NCBI GenBank assembly: GCA_019279435.1
Contig: JAAALK010000283.1
Coordinates: 1,674,001 to 1,738,000 of the forward strand
Direction: 5' to 3'
Length of the DNA stretch: 64,000 nt
From: Zizania palustris
Taxonomy: Eukaryota > Streptophyta > Magnoliopsida > Poales > Poaceae
The number at the start of each line of letters is the position of its first letter. Position 1 is the stretch's first letter. Of the stretch, positions 1 through 10,739 are shown in pieces. Below the pieces are notes generated by a model, which saw only the letters and a program-made list of their open reading frames with translations, was not told the DNA's origin and searched no databases. Made by a program: the position numbers and the translations under genes.

Positions 1-109
1 AGTATGCCCCCACCAAGGGTATCAATGCATGAGAGGCTCTGCCCCGTCAATGCCGAGGAAAACATCTAGTCGGCCGACAACGGCAAGATCACGCCAGAGA
101 GGCCGCAAT

Positions 110-950
110 GGTGCCCCAGCAAGATTTTCACAAGGAACCATATGAGATGGGTGCAACGTCTACGACAGAGGGAACTGAAGGCACAAATGGGCAACGAGGA
201 AGCCGATCAGCCCCACAGAATCAAAAGTGAATGGTGACCAAAAGATAAGGTCGATCACAATGATAAGAAGGACGCAATGATAAACATGGTTTTCTTCCTC
301 CCTGTAGAGTATTGGGCACCCTGCGGGGACAACGCGGGTCATGCTGATACAATGGATCAATTGTTGTTGGCTCCACAGCCAGCAATTTTTGACAAACTAA
401 AATACCTTGAGCATTGGCATATAAGACCTCTCTATATTAAAGGATTGGTTAATGGGAAGCCGGTGTCAAAAATGATGATAGACGGAGGGGCGGCTGTCAA
501 CTTGATGCCTTATGCCACTTTCCATAAGCTTAGAAAAATGCTTGAGGACCTCATCATAACTAATATAGTATTAAGGGACTTCGGTTGCAACTCGTCAGAC
601 ACGATGAGAGTGTTGAATGCAGAGCTAACGGTTGGGAGCAAGACGATGCCAACTACCTTTTTTGTTATGGAAGGAAAATGATCTTACAGCCTGGTGCTGG
701 TGCGTGATTGGATACATCCAAATTGTTGTGTCTCCTCGATAATGCACTAGAGCCTAGTACAGTGGGTCGGCGATCAAGTCGAAATCGACCCCACCAATAA
801 AATTGGTTAACATAGCTACAACTGATTTATCAGTATGGGAGACAGAAGGAGTCGTTTGTCTGCTAGGAAAGGCTTGGGATGGCAACTTTCTTGAAATATC
901 AGATGATGGAATCAACCTGATCAACGAGGAGCTGCCTAAGCTCATCTTCT
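110..950 (+). pseudogene. Gag C-terminus and retropepsin of Tat element T0 (broken)
   Basis: Retroviral-type aspartic protease that would cut the Gag-Pol polyprotein inside the virus-like particle. The open part (277-681) shows the family block HIRPLYIKG, then the active-site loop MIDGGAAVNLMPY with catalytic Asp (DGG in place of the usual DTG/DSG, common in plant gypsy proteases), then LTVGSKTMPTTFFV. Upstream, from about 110, the same frame reads as a basic Gag tail with a TGA at 228-230. Downstream, after the stop at 679-681, a recognisable RDWIHPNCC segment continues (about 700-735), followed by several stops. It is a dead copy. The frame is short because flanking domains are lost, not because it is a separate small gene. 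Confidence 0.72.
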
Positions 951-1335
951 AAATATGGCACCAAAAAACAAAGGGTGGACTCAGTCAAGACTTTGCCGCA
1001 ACCGATGAACTATGGAAATACAAACATCCAACCTGACGATAGACTAAGGCCAATATTCGTAAGTACCCAGATCCCCTGATGAGATAAGAACAGATTGAAA
1101 GCTGCTACATCAGAGATATGGTAAGAGGCCGAATGGGAAGCACTTAAGGAAATACTGAGCGATCGTTCGGACGAAGCATAAAGATCTACATGCAGAAACA
1201 GCCGATACCGACGGTATCGCCTTTAGATGGCCATTGCAGAAGCAATGCCCTTATACGCAAAACACAAACAAGATCAACATAAAATGAAAGGAATCAAACG
1301 ATAATATATTACAAAAGGGGTAATTGTTTAGTTAT
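951..1335. other. Degraded junction lacking RT and integrase
   Basis: About 385 bases with no open frame on either strand. Scattered fragments resemble pol sequence following the protease of T0, but I see no RT YxDD box, RNase H block or integrase HHCC/DDE motif. It is best read as the scar of a deletion that removed most of pol. Confidence 0.5.
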
Positions 1336-4060
1336 AAGACCGCTGATCCCGCAGAATGTTAGAGGGCTCGACGGATGGCTTCGATCGCCAGCAGCCAAAT
1401 TACATCGATGTTATGAATGATGACCCTATCCTCGGCATCCAAACTAGGGATATCTTGAAGAAGGCTATGACAATGCTGCACATGGCAAACGACACTAGCA
1501 AGCCAGCGTTTCTGGGCATCAACTCAAGCCAGGAAAGAGGCTACAACACCCTCTTGTTCGACAATCTTTGCCTAAATCCCTTCCAGCTCCATTACCAGGT
1601 CGACCTCTTTCATTCGTAGCCGATCAAGCTCCTGCAATATATTCGAAGACTCAGCTTTAATACGCTCCAAGATGGTCCTCTCAGTCACGACTGCCTCCTT
1701 GTGAGTCTTCATCGCCTCCAAGAGCAACGCATGGCTAGCTTGATCGGCTATCCGCTTGATGGCTCGCTGCACTTCCAGGCGATAGAACTCCAGGTATGCG
1801 TCCATCGTGAGAGCATCGGCTAGCTCTAGTGAGAGGCAATCCAGGACATCATTGAAGCAACCCCGTATCGGTCCTGAGTCATTAACTAGGACCTCCACTA
1901 GATTCCCAGGCGATGTAGTAAGTCTGATAGCACCTCCTTCACTATCGAGGGCAACTGAGTCACGGCCGACGAGGAAACACCAATAGTTTCATCCTCCATG
2001 TATGGCTGGATGTCAAAGGAAAACTGTTGGGCGAAAGACTGAAAGAAAAAACAAGTTAGAGAAAAACCCACCTTGTTATGACTGAGTACAAGAATTCTTA
2101 CGTCGACAGGCTTGGCAGAAGTGGCCGATCGCATAGTGCTATCGGTAGAGGAAATGGTTGCAGCATCGTCGGCCACCGGGAGGGTGTGTGAACCCTCCTC
2201 GAGGCTACCTTGGGGAGTAGACGACCTAATGGCATCTAGCGTCGGATGCATTCAAGGTTGGTATCAGGTACCTGATGAGAGGGCAACAAGAAAAGAAGAG
2301 CAAGTCAGGTACCTGATGAGAAGTTGAGGCAGAAGCAGCCCTGTTATTAGCCATCACGCCTACTGATGTACTCGTAGCCACATTGGCCACATCGGCTGAT
2401 ACAACGGGGACTTGCATGCGAGGACTCTAGCGCGCCGGCTCCAATGACAAGTTCCACCGCAGTGCCCCTATCAGGCGGGGAAGGGTGATTTTCGGTCGGG
2501 ACAACGGCTGTCGGGCTAGAAACCACTGGAGAAGGTGCTACGATAGGAGGAAAGGGCTGGACAGGAAAAGGTATTAGGCACCGATGGGATAAAACAAAGC
2601 ATGCATTACAAAGATGCAGACATACCTAAACCGATGGAGGCACATCGGTAGCAGTCATAGTTTGTTTAACCAGAGAGGTGGACGACATCGACTAGAGAAA
2701 AAGAAAACACCCCACAAAAAGAAAACACCACTAAACATCGGCGAAAGTTAGAAGGGGTACCTGGCCAGACCGAGCTCTAGTGAATTAGTGAGTTCCCCCA
2801 TCTGACGCCTTGCGCTTATTCGCTGGAGTTTTGACTCGCTTGCTAGCAAGCAAATCCTTTAGGGTACGAGCCCCTCTATCCAAGATTCTGATGGCCGATT
2901 GAGGCTGATAGTCAATCGTTCGGCCACTCTGGCTCACCTGCAAAGCATCCAGGCCACGCCCTGCACGTCACAAGTATTAATATAGGAGTAAGATAATAAG
3001 GAAAATGAACAACAGGGTCAAGATATGTACAAGTGAGGAGTCATCGGACAGATGTAGCACCCACTTGCCCCACCAAGCATCAAAGTCGATGGAGCTAATG
3101 GCGTAGGCCGACTAAGGGGTAAGGTCACCATAAGGAACTTGGTCGGCCACCCGGGACAACTGCTCGTATTCCTGGTCATTTGAAATCTCTCCATGAGATT
3201 GGATACGGCTGATAAAGAACAAGTGAGGAGGAAGTTGACCGAATCCTAACTGCCACGAGTAAATAGTTTGATGATAGAATTCGTAAGAGGCTCTATGGGT
3301 GGTGAAATTGACAAGCAAAGGGCAAGAAGTGATCAATGTTTTGAAGATTATGGCGGACCCTTCATCTAGGCACGCGTCGGTCAGGAGGAACCCAAGGGGG
3401 TATTTGTACTCAGATAAGTACTCATACGCAAACCAGATAGTCATCTCGTTCCCGAAGCCGCGGTAAAACTCCGCAAATCAGGGAGAAGACCGACAGGAGG
3501 CTTCCTCACCCAGAGATAAGCATTAGCAGTACGTGGGGACAACCCATTTAGGATGATCCACAGGGAACTCCATTAGAAAAAGCGGAGAAGTGTCGGCTAC
3601 TTCGGTGGTATAAACGTTGAGCCATAATTGCAAAAACCACCAAGGCCCGCTGAAGTGGCTGACAGGCTCGCCAACCGATAACCTGGATGATACCTTATGA
3701 AGAAGGTAATAGGTGGAGCCAAGGAGGTATCGACCAAGGAGGGATTTCTTTTTGGCAATAAGCTACTCGACCAGAAATTGAAGATGGGCGATCGGATCTA
3801 GAGTAGATCCATAGAACACAAACCACTCCAACCAGAGGTTAAGGAAGGTGACATGTTCTTCGGTGTCAATGGGGCCAGTATTTTTGGTGTGCTTCGTAAT
3901 ATAGTTGCCCCAACCACCGGTGGATTTTACACCAAGATGATGAGTCACCTTGGAATGGAAAGAAAGAGGATCACAAGGGGAGGTGATGTATAGGGAAGTC
4001 AAGGCGAGGATATCAAGCAGAGAGGGAGTCATCGGACCACTGCGGAAACTGAAAGCATTA
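1336..4060 (-). pseudogene. Antisense gene of Tat element T0 (plant-mobile-domain-like, broken)
   Basis: Minus-strand coding region opposite to the element's own protease. Reading from high to low coordinates, the block at 4032-3763 has W-rich motifs (GGWGNYITKH, LWLEWFVFYG) of the aminotransferase-like plant mobile domain family that Tat-type elements carry in antisense. The block at 3444-3112 continues it. The block at 1898-1572 is a predicted coiled coil rich in Glu, Lys and Leu. A 63-bp intron fits at 2039-2101 (GTAAGAATTC to TTTCTTTCAG on the minus strand), and a splice acceptor just before the 4032 start suggests more exons were lost at the Sirevirus insertion. Several stops and frame changes separate the blocks. 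The product's function is unknown; nothing shows enzymatic activity. Confidence 0.55.
2039..2101 (-). other. Probable intron in the T0 antisense gene
   Basis: On the minus strand the segment begins GTAAGAATTC and ends in a T-rich tract plus CAG. Its removal joins two open segments. At 63 bp it is at the short end for plant introns. Confidence 0.45.
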
Positions 4061-4065
4061 AAAGT

Positions 4066-5895
4066 TGAGAAACTAAGTTGACACGTGTCTTGGTTTCAGT
4101 ATGTGATGAGTGATTGATAGGTATTCTTCTAGGCCAAGGGATCCCTTCGAATGGGTTCGGTGCTTGCTGGCTGAATAAGTATGCAGCGGAGTATGTCTAT
4201 CACAAGTGTCCAACAGAATATGGTTCAGAGGCTGTACCATTGGGTTCAGTACTTTAGGAGGCTGTGTGAAGTCGAGGTCTATCCTTTGGTCAAGGTGCGC
4301 TAGTTGAAAGCAGGAAGTGTGGAGGGGGACTCTGTATGAAGATACCTCAAGGTAAAGTCCTCGGAGGCGAGGCACTTTGAAGGGGTGCTCCGGATGGAGA
4401 CACTTCGGATGATGGCGGTCAAGTCTTTAGGAGTGAGGCAAGGCTGACAAGTTGGCTCCAGACAGAAGCACTTGGAAGTACACCTGACGAAGGTATCAGA
4501 AGTCAAGGTGCATTGAAGGCGTGGTTCAGAGAAGGCACTTTGGGAATGTGCTCTAGGTGGAGACATTACGAATGTGTGCTTATGGAGATGCTTCATGCGG
4601 AGGCCTTGGAATAAGGAAGGACTTCAAAAGGTGTTGAGCAAAACCCTCCAAACGAAGGTACTTCGAAGGTGGGGCTTCGGAGTCAGGATGTCTTCACGTG
4701 CTTCGGCCATGCATGGCCTTGGTACATGGACAAGCAGAGTTCGAGCTTAGAGTAGCTGCAAAGCCATTGTGATCCACTCCAAAGGTGATGGTGCGAAGAC
4801 TCAAGGGCTTTGGCGGCTTTAGGTTAAAACCATCATTGTATCGAAGACTTACTTCAGTGAAGCGAAGACCTACATGTTCGAAGCCTGCAACCAAAGTCAT
4901 TCTAGCACTTCATGGTGTGAAGGGGGATCTGAAGATACTAGTCTGAAAAGCTGACACAAAAGGAGCTTCCAATAAAGTAGGACTACCAGTTGTACCCCCG
5001 TGACTTCCTGTGGCAGAAAACTTATAAACCCTAGGGGTATTGTAGTCACTTCGCATGTCTGACTTGTCCTATGTAAGAAGAGGCAGACTGAGGTCTAGGG
5101 TAACACTTTTAGCACTATTGCCTAGGTTTTAGAACCTTTTGTATTCATTGTCACTTAGGTTCAACCGCCACAACCATGTACTCAGATCTGTGAGTTTTTG
5201 AGTTCCCTATTTATGCAATGGATTTTCTGTTCTATCTCTGATTCTTTCCCGCATGAATTTGTATCTTGGTTATTTGCTTTTGTTGTGTTGATTTTGAGCA
5301 GTGCAGTTCATTCTGTGCAAACTGGAGTGTATACTTTGTGTTTTTGCTAACGAAGGTGCATCTGAAAACAAGTGTGTGAAGATAGTTTTTGTAGCTTTCA
5401 GAGTACGTTTGCTCTGTGTATATCAGAGGTATATCCTTGTGTTATACTAGCGAAGTACTAGGTCATTGAGTGCTTATGAAGATGTTTTTCCAGTGCGCAT
5501 ATCGAAGTCCCTTCAAAAGCACAGTTTTTCTAAGTCTTGTCCGGAGTCCTGTTGCAGTGCGAAGCCTAGTGGCAGTCATTAGTGTGAAGCCTGTAAACGA
5601 AGTCTTTTGAGGCGATTCGCTGTGAAGCTAAGTGCTAGAGTGCGGATTATGACTCCTGGCACTAGTGTGTGCGGAGCCAGCTCTTGCAAAGCCCTGCTTC
5701 GAGCCATTTGGGTGTTCGGGTGTGAGCGAAGTCTTCTGAACTTCGAACATTTATCATGTACGAAGCCTATGTTTGAAGGGTACGTGATACCTCCGAACTA
5801 GACACTCCGAAGGGTGTGTTTCAAAGTGTGATTTTCAGAAGAACAATTTTTAAGCTCCCATTCACCTCCCCTCTAGTCGCCTATTTAGGTCCACC
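4066..5895 (+). repeat. 5' LTR of Sirevirus A
   Basis: The start TGAGAAACTAAG and the following TATGTGATGAGTGATTGATA match the start of the young LTR at 8698. The end (CTCCCATTCACC... GGTCCACCA) matches the end of the young LTR and is followed directly by the primer site. It is 1830 bp, slightly shorter than the young 1978 bp. The interior is full of TTCGAAG and CTTCGGAG-type palindromes partly decayed by C-to-T changes. The bases before it, 4061-4065 (AAAGT), would be one copy of its target duplication; the partner is not in the window. Confidence 0.85.
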
Positions 5896-5897
5896 AA

Positions 5898-5938
5898 TTG
5901 GTATCAGAGCAGGTTAAGATCACCTGTTGACCTTAACC
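5898..5938 (+). promoter_or_regulatory. Primer binding site and leader hairpin of Sirevirus A
   Basis: TGGTATCAGAGC (5899-5910) is complementary to the 3' end of plant initiator Met-tRNA, the usual minus-strand primer of copia elements. Immediately after it, GGTTAAGATC (5912-5921) and GACCTTAACC (5929-5938) can pair as a 10-bp stem with one A-C mismatch around a 7-nt loop. The same hairpin is present in the young copy. Confidence 0.8.
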
Positions 5939-5960
5939 GATTTTTTGATCTTTTGGCGAC

Positions 5961-8390
5961 ATGGACAGAGTCAACAAAATTCCTTTGTTCGATGGGACAG
6001 ACTTTGCCTACTGGAAGGTGCGCATGGAGGCTTACTTATAGAGCCAAGGAAGTGCATTCTAGGAGATTGTGGAGTCCCTGTACACCATCCATGAGACTCG
6101 CACTACTCAGGCTGAGAAAGATCAGTATACTGCTAACGACAAAGCTAGAAATATATTGTTCGTTAGCTTGAGTAGGAATGAGTTCGATAGGGTGAAGCAC
6201 TTGAAGACAACTAGGGAAATTTGGTCCACACTTACTATCTTTCATGAGGGCTTTACACAGATCAAGGCTAGATGCCAAAGCACATATAATCAACAGTGTC
6301 AGCTATTTGTAAAAGGCCGTAGTGAATCCATAGATGCCATGTTTTCTCGCTTTGATGCGATAGTTTGTAATTTGCGCTCCACAAGAACACTTGCTTATTA
6401 TGATCACGAGAGGGCTATCAAGCTTCTCTATGCTCTTGATTGTAGCATATGAGAAGTGAATATATCCAGCATTGAGGAGTCCACATGTTATGACACATTA
6501 ACATGTGATGAGCCCTTTAGCAAGTTGAAGTCCACAGAGATTGCCAAGACATCTCTTGCAGGTCACATAAACTCTTTGCCTCAGACCATGGCACTAGTAT
6601 CTGGCTCTAGCAGTGGCACTCCTATAGAACCTGGTACATCTGGTACTTGTATCCTTGTAGGAGGTTTTTCTTTGTGCACCCTGGTCTCTGTCACCAAAGA
6701 GCAGATTGACAGCTTAGATGATGAAGAGCTAGCTCTCATTGCCAAGAGGTTCACCCGATTCTACAATGATAGACGAGATCAGCAGAGAGGTGGCTCTCGA
6801 GGGTGTTTTGAGTGTGGAGATACATCACACATTAAGTCTGATTGCCCTAGGCTTAGAAAGAGAGAAGAGAGTAGCCACGAACACCACAAGAAAGAGAGGA
6901 AACCCTTCTCTAAGGGTAAGCGTGGCAAGATGGCCAAGAGAGCAGCCAAAGCCTCTTCCAGAGCTTTCATGGCAGCCCTCAGCGACATCGACATGTCGTC
7001 AAGTGAGGAGCCTAGATCTGATGAGGAGGAGCCTTCGAAGAAGGAGGAGAAGAAGAAAAAGGATTTCATCGACATTTGCTTCATGGCCAACAGCATCCAC
7101 AACGGTGATGAGCTTGATTCATCTGAGGTATATCTATCCTGTGATCAGCTTTTAGTTAAGAATGATGAATTGAATGATGCTTTAATTGGTCAGGATAGAT
7201 TACTAAAACTAGCTGCTAAAGAAAGAAAAGAACTTAGACTTAGACTTGAATCTGTTTCAACTGAACTCGCCATGCTTAGGTCTAAGTCTAATAATGCTGA
7301 TGTCAATCATGTCTTGTTGTACGAGTGAGCTTTCTCAGCTTCGTTCTGTGCACACTCAAGCTATCAATAAGATTGAGATTGCTGAGAAGAAGCTTGTTGA
7401 GGTGGAGTCCAGACCTATTTCTACTATTGAATGCATGAGCTGTCCTTTATTTATTGAAAGCATTAATTTGAGGGACAAGCATGTCAATAAGTGAGAGGCT
7501 AGATTGGAGAGTGCTGAGAGTTCTAAGGATGTGTGTCCTACTTGTTCCACATGCATCACCCTTAAGGACCAAATCAGTTTTGCTAGAGGGCAAGCTAAAA
7601 AACTCATAAGTGAAAATGATTACCTTATCTCTGTGCTAGGTAAATGGACTGAAGGGAAGGGTAGGATGGATTTGCTCTTGGCCAAGACCAAGATGTGTGC
7701 TGACAGGGCAGGGTTAGCTTGAGGGTTGGGTTTTGAGAGAAACACTTCAAACACTCCGAACAAAACTGTGTTTTCTCCACCCACTACCCTTGAGAAAGAA
7801 AGAGCCCAGTTAGACACATCACAGAAAGCTAAGAAACCTACCAAGCCTACCAAGAAAACACCACCTCCACCAAAGAAAGCCCCTTAGCAGAAACCTAAGG
7901 AACCTATGAGGATTGCTCCCAAGACCCATGCTCCTACCCACAAGAGATTTTTTCTTTGCTCATACTGTCAGTGGGTGGGTCATTTGATTGGTTTCTGTTT
8001 TTGTCGCATCAAGGATGAGCGACGCTCATAGGAGATGATTTTTTGGGACATGCATTACCCTTCCCTAGGTATGCATGAGTCTGGTTCTCGCACTCATCCT
8101 ATTTTTGAGACTCCCCATGCTCCCATGAGATGTTTTGCCCATCATGGTGTACATCATATTTCATATGATGCTAGACCTCATGTGAGTGGTTTTGGTCCTA
8201 GAAAGGTTGGGGGATCTCGTCGTTTTTCTGATTCGCATGTTGTAGGTAGACCTCACACTTTTCATCATTTTTCATATCATGTGTGTAGACAGTCTACTAC
8301 CACTTTGCCTGCTACTCACCCCAACACTGAGCGATCACAATTTTCTCATTCTGTGAAGGAAGCGGACGGAGGCCTAGAGAACAAGTGAGT
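5961..8390 (+). pseudogene. gag: gag of Sirevirus A (broken)
   Basis: Capsid/nucleocapsid gene of the old copia element, colinear with the intact Gag at 10740-13202. The ATG at 5961 sits in the same TTGGCGACATGGA context as in the young copy. The N-terminal block (PLFDGTDFAYWKVRMEAYL) is recognisable. A zinc knuckle CFECGDTSHIKSDCP lies near 6810-6855 and is followed by a Lys- and Ser/Glu-rich stretch. A second CX2C...H...C-like motif is decayed near 7960. In-frame stops occur at 6039-6041, 6060-6062 and 6450-6452, and there are frame changes near 7320, 7490 and 7720. It is not translatable as a whole. Confidence 0.88.
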
Positions 8391-8692
8391 CATGGATTCC
8401 GGTTGTTTGCCCCACATAACCAGAAATGCATCATGGTTCTCCAGCCTCACCTCAATACAGCAACAGATGTGGCATAGGAGATTAGGGCATTTAAGCTTTA
8501 ATTTTCTCGCTCGATTGAGTGCCCTAGGTCTGATCTGAGGATTGCCCAAGATCAAATTTGAGAAAAAATTACTTTGTGCTCCATGTAAACATGGAAAGAT
8601 GGTTGCAGCCTCGCATTCACCAGTCAATATGGTGATGACATAACAACCCAGAGAACTTCTCCACATAGACACTGTAGGTCCTTTTCGAGTTA
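8391..8692 (+). pseudogene. pol: pol of Sirevirus A, first part (protease and integrase N-terminus)
   Basis: Begins with the copia protease active-site block (MDSGCLPH...), followed after a deletion of roughly 300 bp by the integrase zinc-binding region (WHRRLGHLS ... CAPCKHGK). Stops interrupt it, including TGA near 8540 and TAA near 8641. The reading is cut at 8692/8697 by the young element and continues at 19523. Confidence 0.82.
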
Positions 8693-8697
8693 GTTCT
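8693..8697 (+). repeat. Target site duplication, left copy (GTTCT)
   Basis: GTTCT lies immediately before the TGAGAAACC start of the young Sirevirus and is repeated at 19523-19527 immediately after its terminal CA. Confidence 0.95.
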
Positions 8698-10675
8698 TGA
8701 GAAACCAAGGGTGGTTTCGGTGTATGTGATGAGTGATTGACAGGTTTATTTACCCTCTGTTCGAAGGGTACCTCCGGAAGGGCTTCGGAGGTAGTACCTC
8801 CGAAGGGTGTTCGGAGGTGTTTCACCGGAGTATGTTCGGTGTTTGCTTGCTGCAGCTGTGCAGCGGAGTGTACCTGTCGGAGGGGTCCGACAGTACGCGA
8901 TGACTGGGTTCGTACCGATGGCTTCGGTACTTTGGGCGGTACACCGGAGTGTGTGCCGGAGGTTGCTAACCCGGAGAGGTCTCCGGAGTACTGGATACAC
9001 TTGTTTGCTTGTCTGTGGTGCGCAGGGACTTCGGAGGCAACGGACAGGGTTCGAGCCGGGTGAACCTGGGTCAAGCAGGAGGCTTGATGCCAGGGGAGCG
9101 GGGAGCTCCGTCACGGTGGCTGCGAAGGTGGTCCGGGTCGGTCCTCGGGTCGAGGCGTGCCAGGTGAAGGCAGAGAGTGCGGAGCGTGGCTCCAGCTGAA
9201 GGTACTCCGAGATAAAGTCCTCGGACATGAGGCACTTCGAAGGTACTCCGAATGGAGTGACTTCGGAGTTGGTGGAACAAGTCCTCTGCGGAGGCAAGGT
9301 GTTCGAAGTGTGCTCCGGAGGGAGACACTCGAAGGTTACCCGACGAAGGTCTCAGAAGTCGAGGCGCATCGAAGGCATGGTCCGGGTGAGGCTCGTCGAG
9401 AAGTGTGCTCGGGAAGAGGCACTGCGACGGAGTGCTCATGGAATGCTTCATGCGGAGGCCTTGGACGAAGGAGGGACTTCGAAGGGTGGTACTCCGAAGG
9501 TGGGGCTTCGGAGAGAGGATGACTTGTGGTGCTTCGGCCATGCATGGCTTCGGTACACGGACGGACGGTGTTCGAGCTGGGAGTAGCTGCGAAGCCGTGG
9601 AGGTCTACTCCGAAGGTGGTGGTGCGAAGGCCCAAGGGCTTTGACGGCTTCGGCTCAAAACCGTCACTGTATCGAAGGACTTCTTCGGCGGAGCGAAGGC
9701 CTTCAGGCTGCAGGCTTCTCGCCGAAGCTACCGCACCTTCGGGTGCGAAGGGAGGTTCCAGAAGTCAACTCTGTAAAGGCTGACACTGTCTGTTCTGAAA
9801 AAGGCTGACACTGTCCCCTCTGCAGCTGACAGAGAAGCCTCCAAAATAAAGGTGGACTACCTTTTGTACCCCTTAGTTCTGTAGAGACAAATCTGTTGTA
9901 AACCCTAGGGGTAAAGTAGTCACTTCCTTAGGATGAAGCCGTGGGCTATAAATATGGGGGCTCGGTAGGTAACATTTAACACTTTGAGCATTTACTGTTG
10001 AGCTCCTGTAGACAGACCTCGCTGTATTCATTCTGAGTTCATTTTATTCAGTGTTCCTTGTTCAAGCGGCGAAGCCCTGCTTCTCTGTGCTTTTGCTTGA
10101 GCTCGTATTGCATACCTCGCTAGTTTTTAGTTCACCGGAGCCTGTCTTGGCGAAGGGTGTTTTTATCGCGAAGTGTGCTTTACAGTGTGCTGTCGCTCTG
10201 TGTAACACGAGGCAAGACCTCGCTGATTACTAGCGAAGCCCTGTTCTGTCCCGTAGTGCTTCTTGTGTCGAAGCCCTTAGCTTAGCCCGTTTTGTGTGCG
10301 TTTAGACCTTCACGTACGAAGCCCAGCACCTGTTGCTGTCGCCAAGTACTTGGTCGAAGTCCTCAGAGGGCTGTCCACTCTTGCGAAGGGTGAAGTGCGA
10401 AGTCTGCTCGAAGCACCCTGTGTGCGGAGCCTGCACTGACTTAGCAGAGTTGGTTTTCGAGGGTTGTTAGTGGAGCGAAGTCTTCTTGGCTTCGAACTGT
10501 TGCTCCTCCGAAGCCTGTGTTCGAAGGTGTCGAAGTACCTCCGAACCAGACCTTCGAAGGTAGTGTTCGAAGCCTGTTCCGCAGGAGACAGAACTGTACC
10601 CGAAGGCTAGTTTTAGCCCGAAATTTTAAAAAGCTCCCATTCACCCCCCCTCTGGTCGCCGTTTCCGGTCCAACA
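8698..10675 (+). repeat. 5' LTR of young Sirevirus
   Basis: Begins TGAGAAACCAAGG and ends GGTCCAACA. It is flanked on the left by the TSD and on the right by the primer site. It has the same length as the LTR at 17545-19522, with three single-base differences. The first 1.1 kb (U3) is packed with short CpG palindromes such as CCTCCGAAGG, CTTCGGAG and TTCGAA. A TATA box lies at 9946-9954. The open frames inside it (60-240 codons on both strands) are by-products of this GC-rich repeat structure and I do not call them genes. Confidence 0.95.
9946..9954 (+). promoter_or_regulatory. LTR TATA box of young Sirevirus
   Basis: CTATAAATA in a GC-rich setting, about 1250 bp into the LTR. Transcription would start near 9980, leaving about 700 bp of R-U5. 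The identical copy in the 3' LTR is at 18793-18801. Equivalent TATA boxes occur in the other Sirevirus-like LTRs of the window, on the strand of each element. Confidence 0.75.
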
Positions 10676-10677
10676 AT

Positions 10678-10689
10678 TGGTATCAGAGC
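10678..10689 (+). promoter_or_regulatory. Primer binding site (initiator Met-tRNA)
   Basis: TGGTATCAGAGC lies two bases after the LTR end. It is complementary to the 3' end of plant initiator Met-tRNA, so reverse transcription would start here. Confidence 0.93.
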
Positions 10690-10690
10690 A

Positions 10691-10717
10691 GGTTAAGATC
10701 ACCAGTTGACCTTAACC
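10691..10717 (+). promoter_or_regulatory. Leader hairpin next to the primer site
   Basis: GGTTAAGATC and GACCTTAACC form a 10-bp stem with one A-C mismatch and loop ACCAGTT. It starts one base after the primer site and ends 22 bases before the gag ATG. It is retained with the same mismatch in the decayed copy A (5912-5938), which suggests selection in the family. A role in packaging, dimerisation or primer placement is inference. Confidence 0.55.
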
Positions 10718-10739
10718 GGTTTTGTGATCTGTTGGCGAC

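Larger units (their letters stand above)
1..4065 (+). mobile_element. Tat-lineage Ty3/gypsy remnant (T0)
   Basis: The left end carries the Gag C-terminus and aspartic protease of a Tat-type gypsy element on the plus strand. It is followed by a minus-strand coding region of the kind Tat elements carry between pol and the 3' LTR. Reverse transcriptase, RNase H and integrase are missing: between about 960 and 1330 there is only broken sequence, so a large internal deletion joined the protease to the antisense region. The right side is cut by the Sirevirus that begins at 4066, and no LTR of T0 is in the window. The Tat assignment rests on the protease block and the antisense gene; other long gypsy lineages are less likely. 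Confidence 0.7.

Noticed and set aside
8737..9783. Many overlapping open frames of 60-240 codons on both strands (repeated at 17532-18630)
   Set aside because: They lie within the Sirevirus LTR, occur in five or six frames at once, and follow from CpG-rich palindromes lacking stops. No protein family is recognisable.
10678..10689. tRNA gene
   Set aside because: Only the 12-base complement of a tRNA 3' end is present, as a primer site; there is no cloverleaf.
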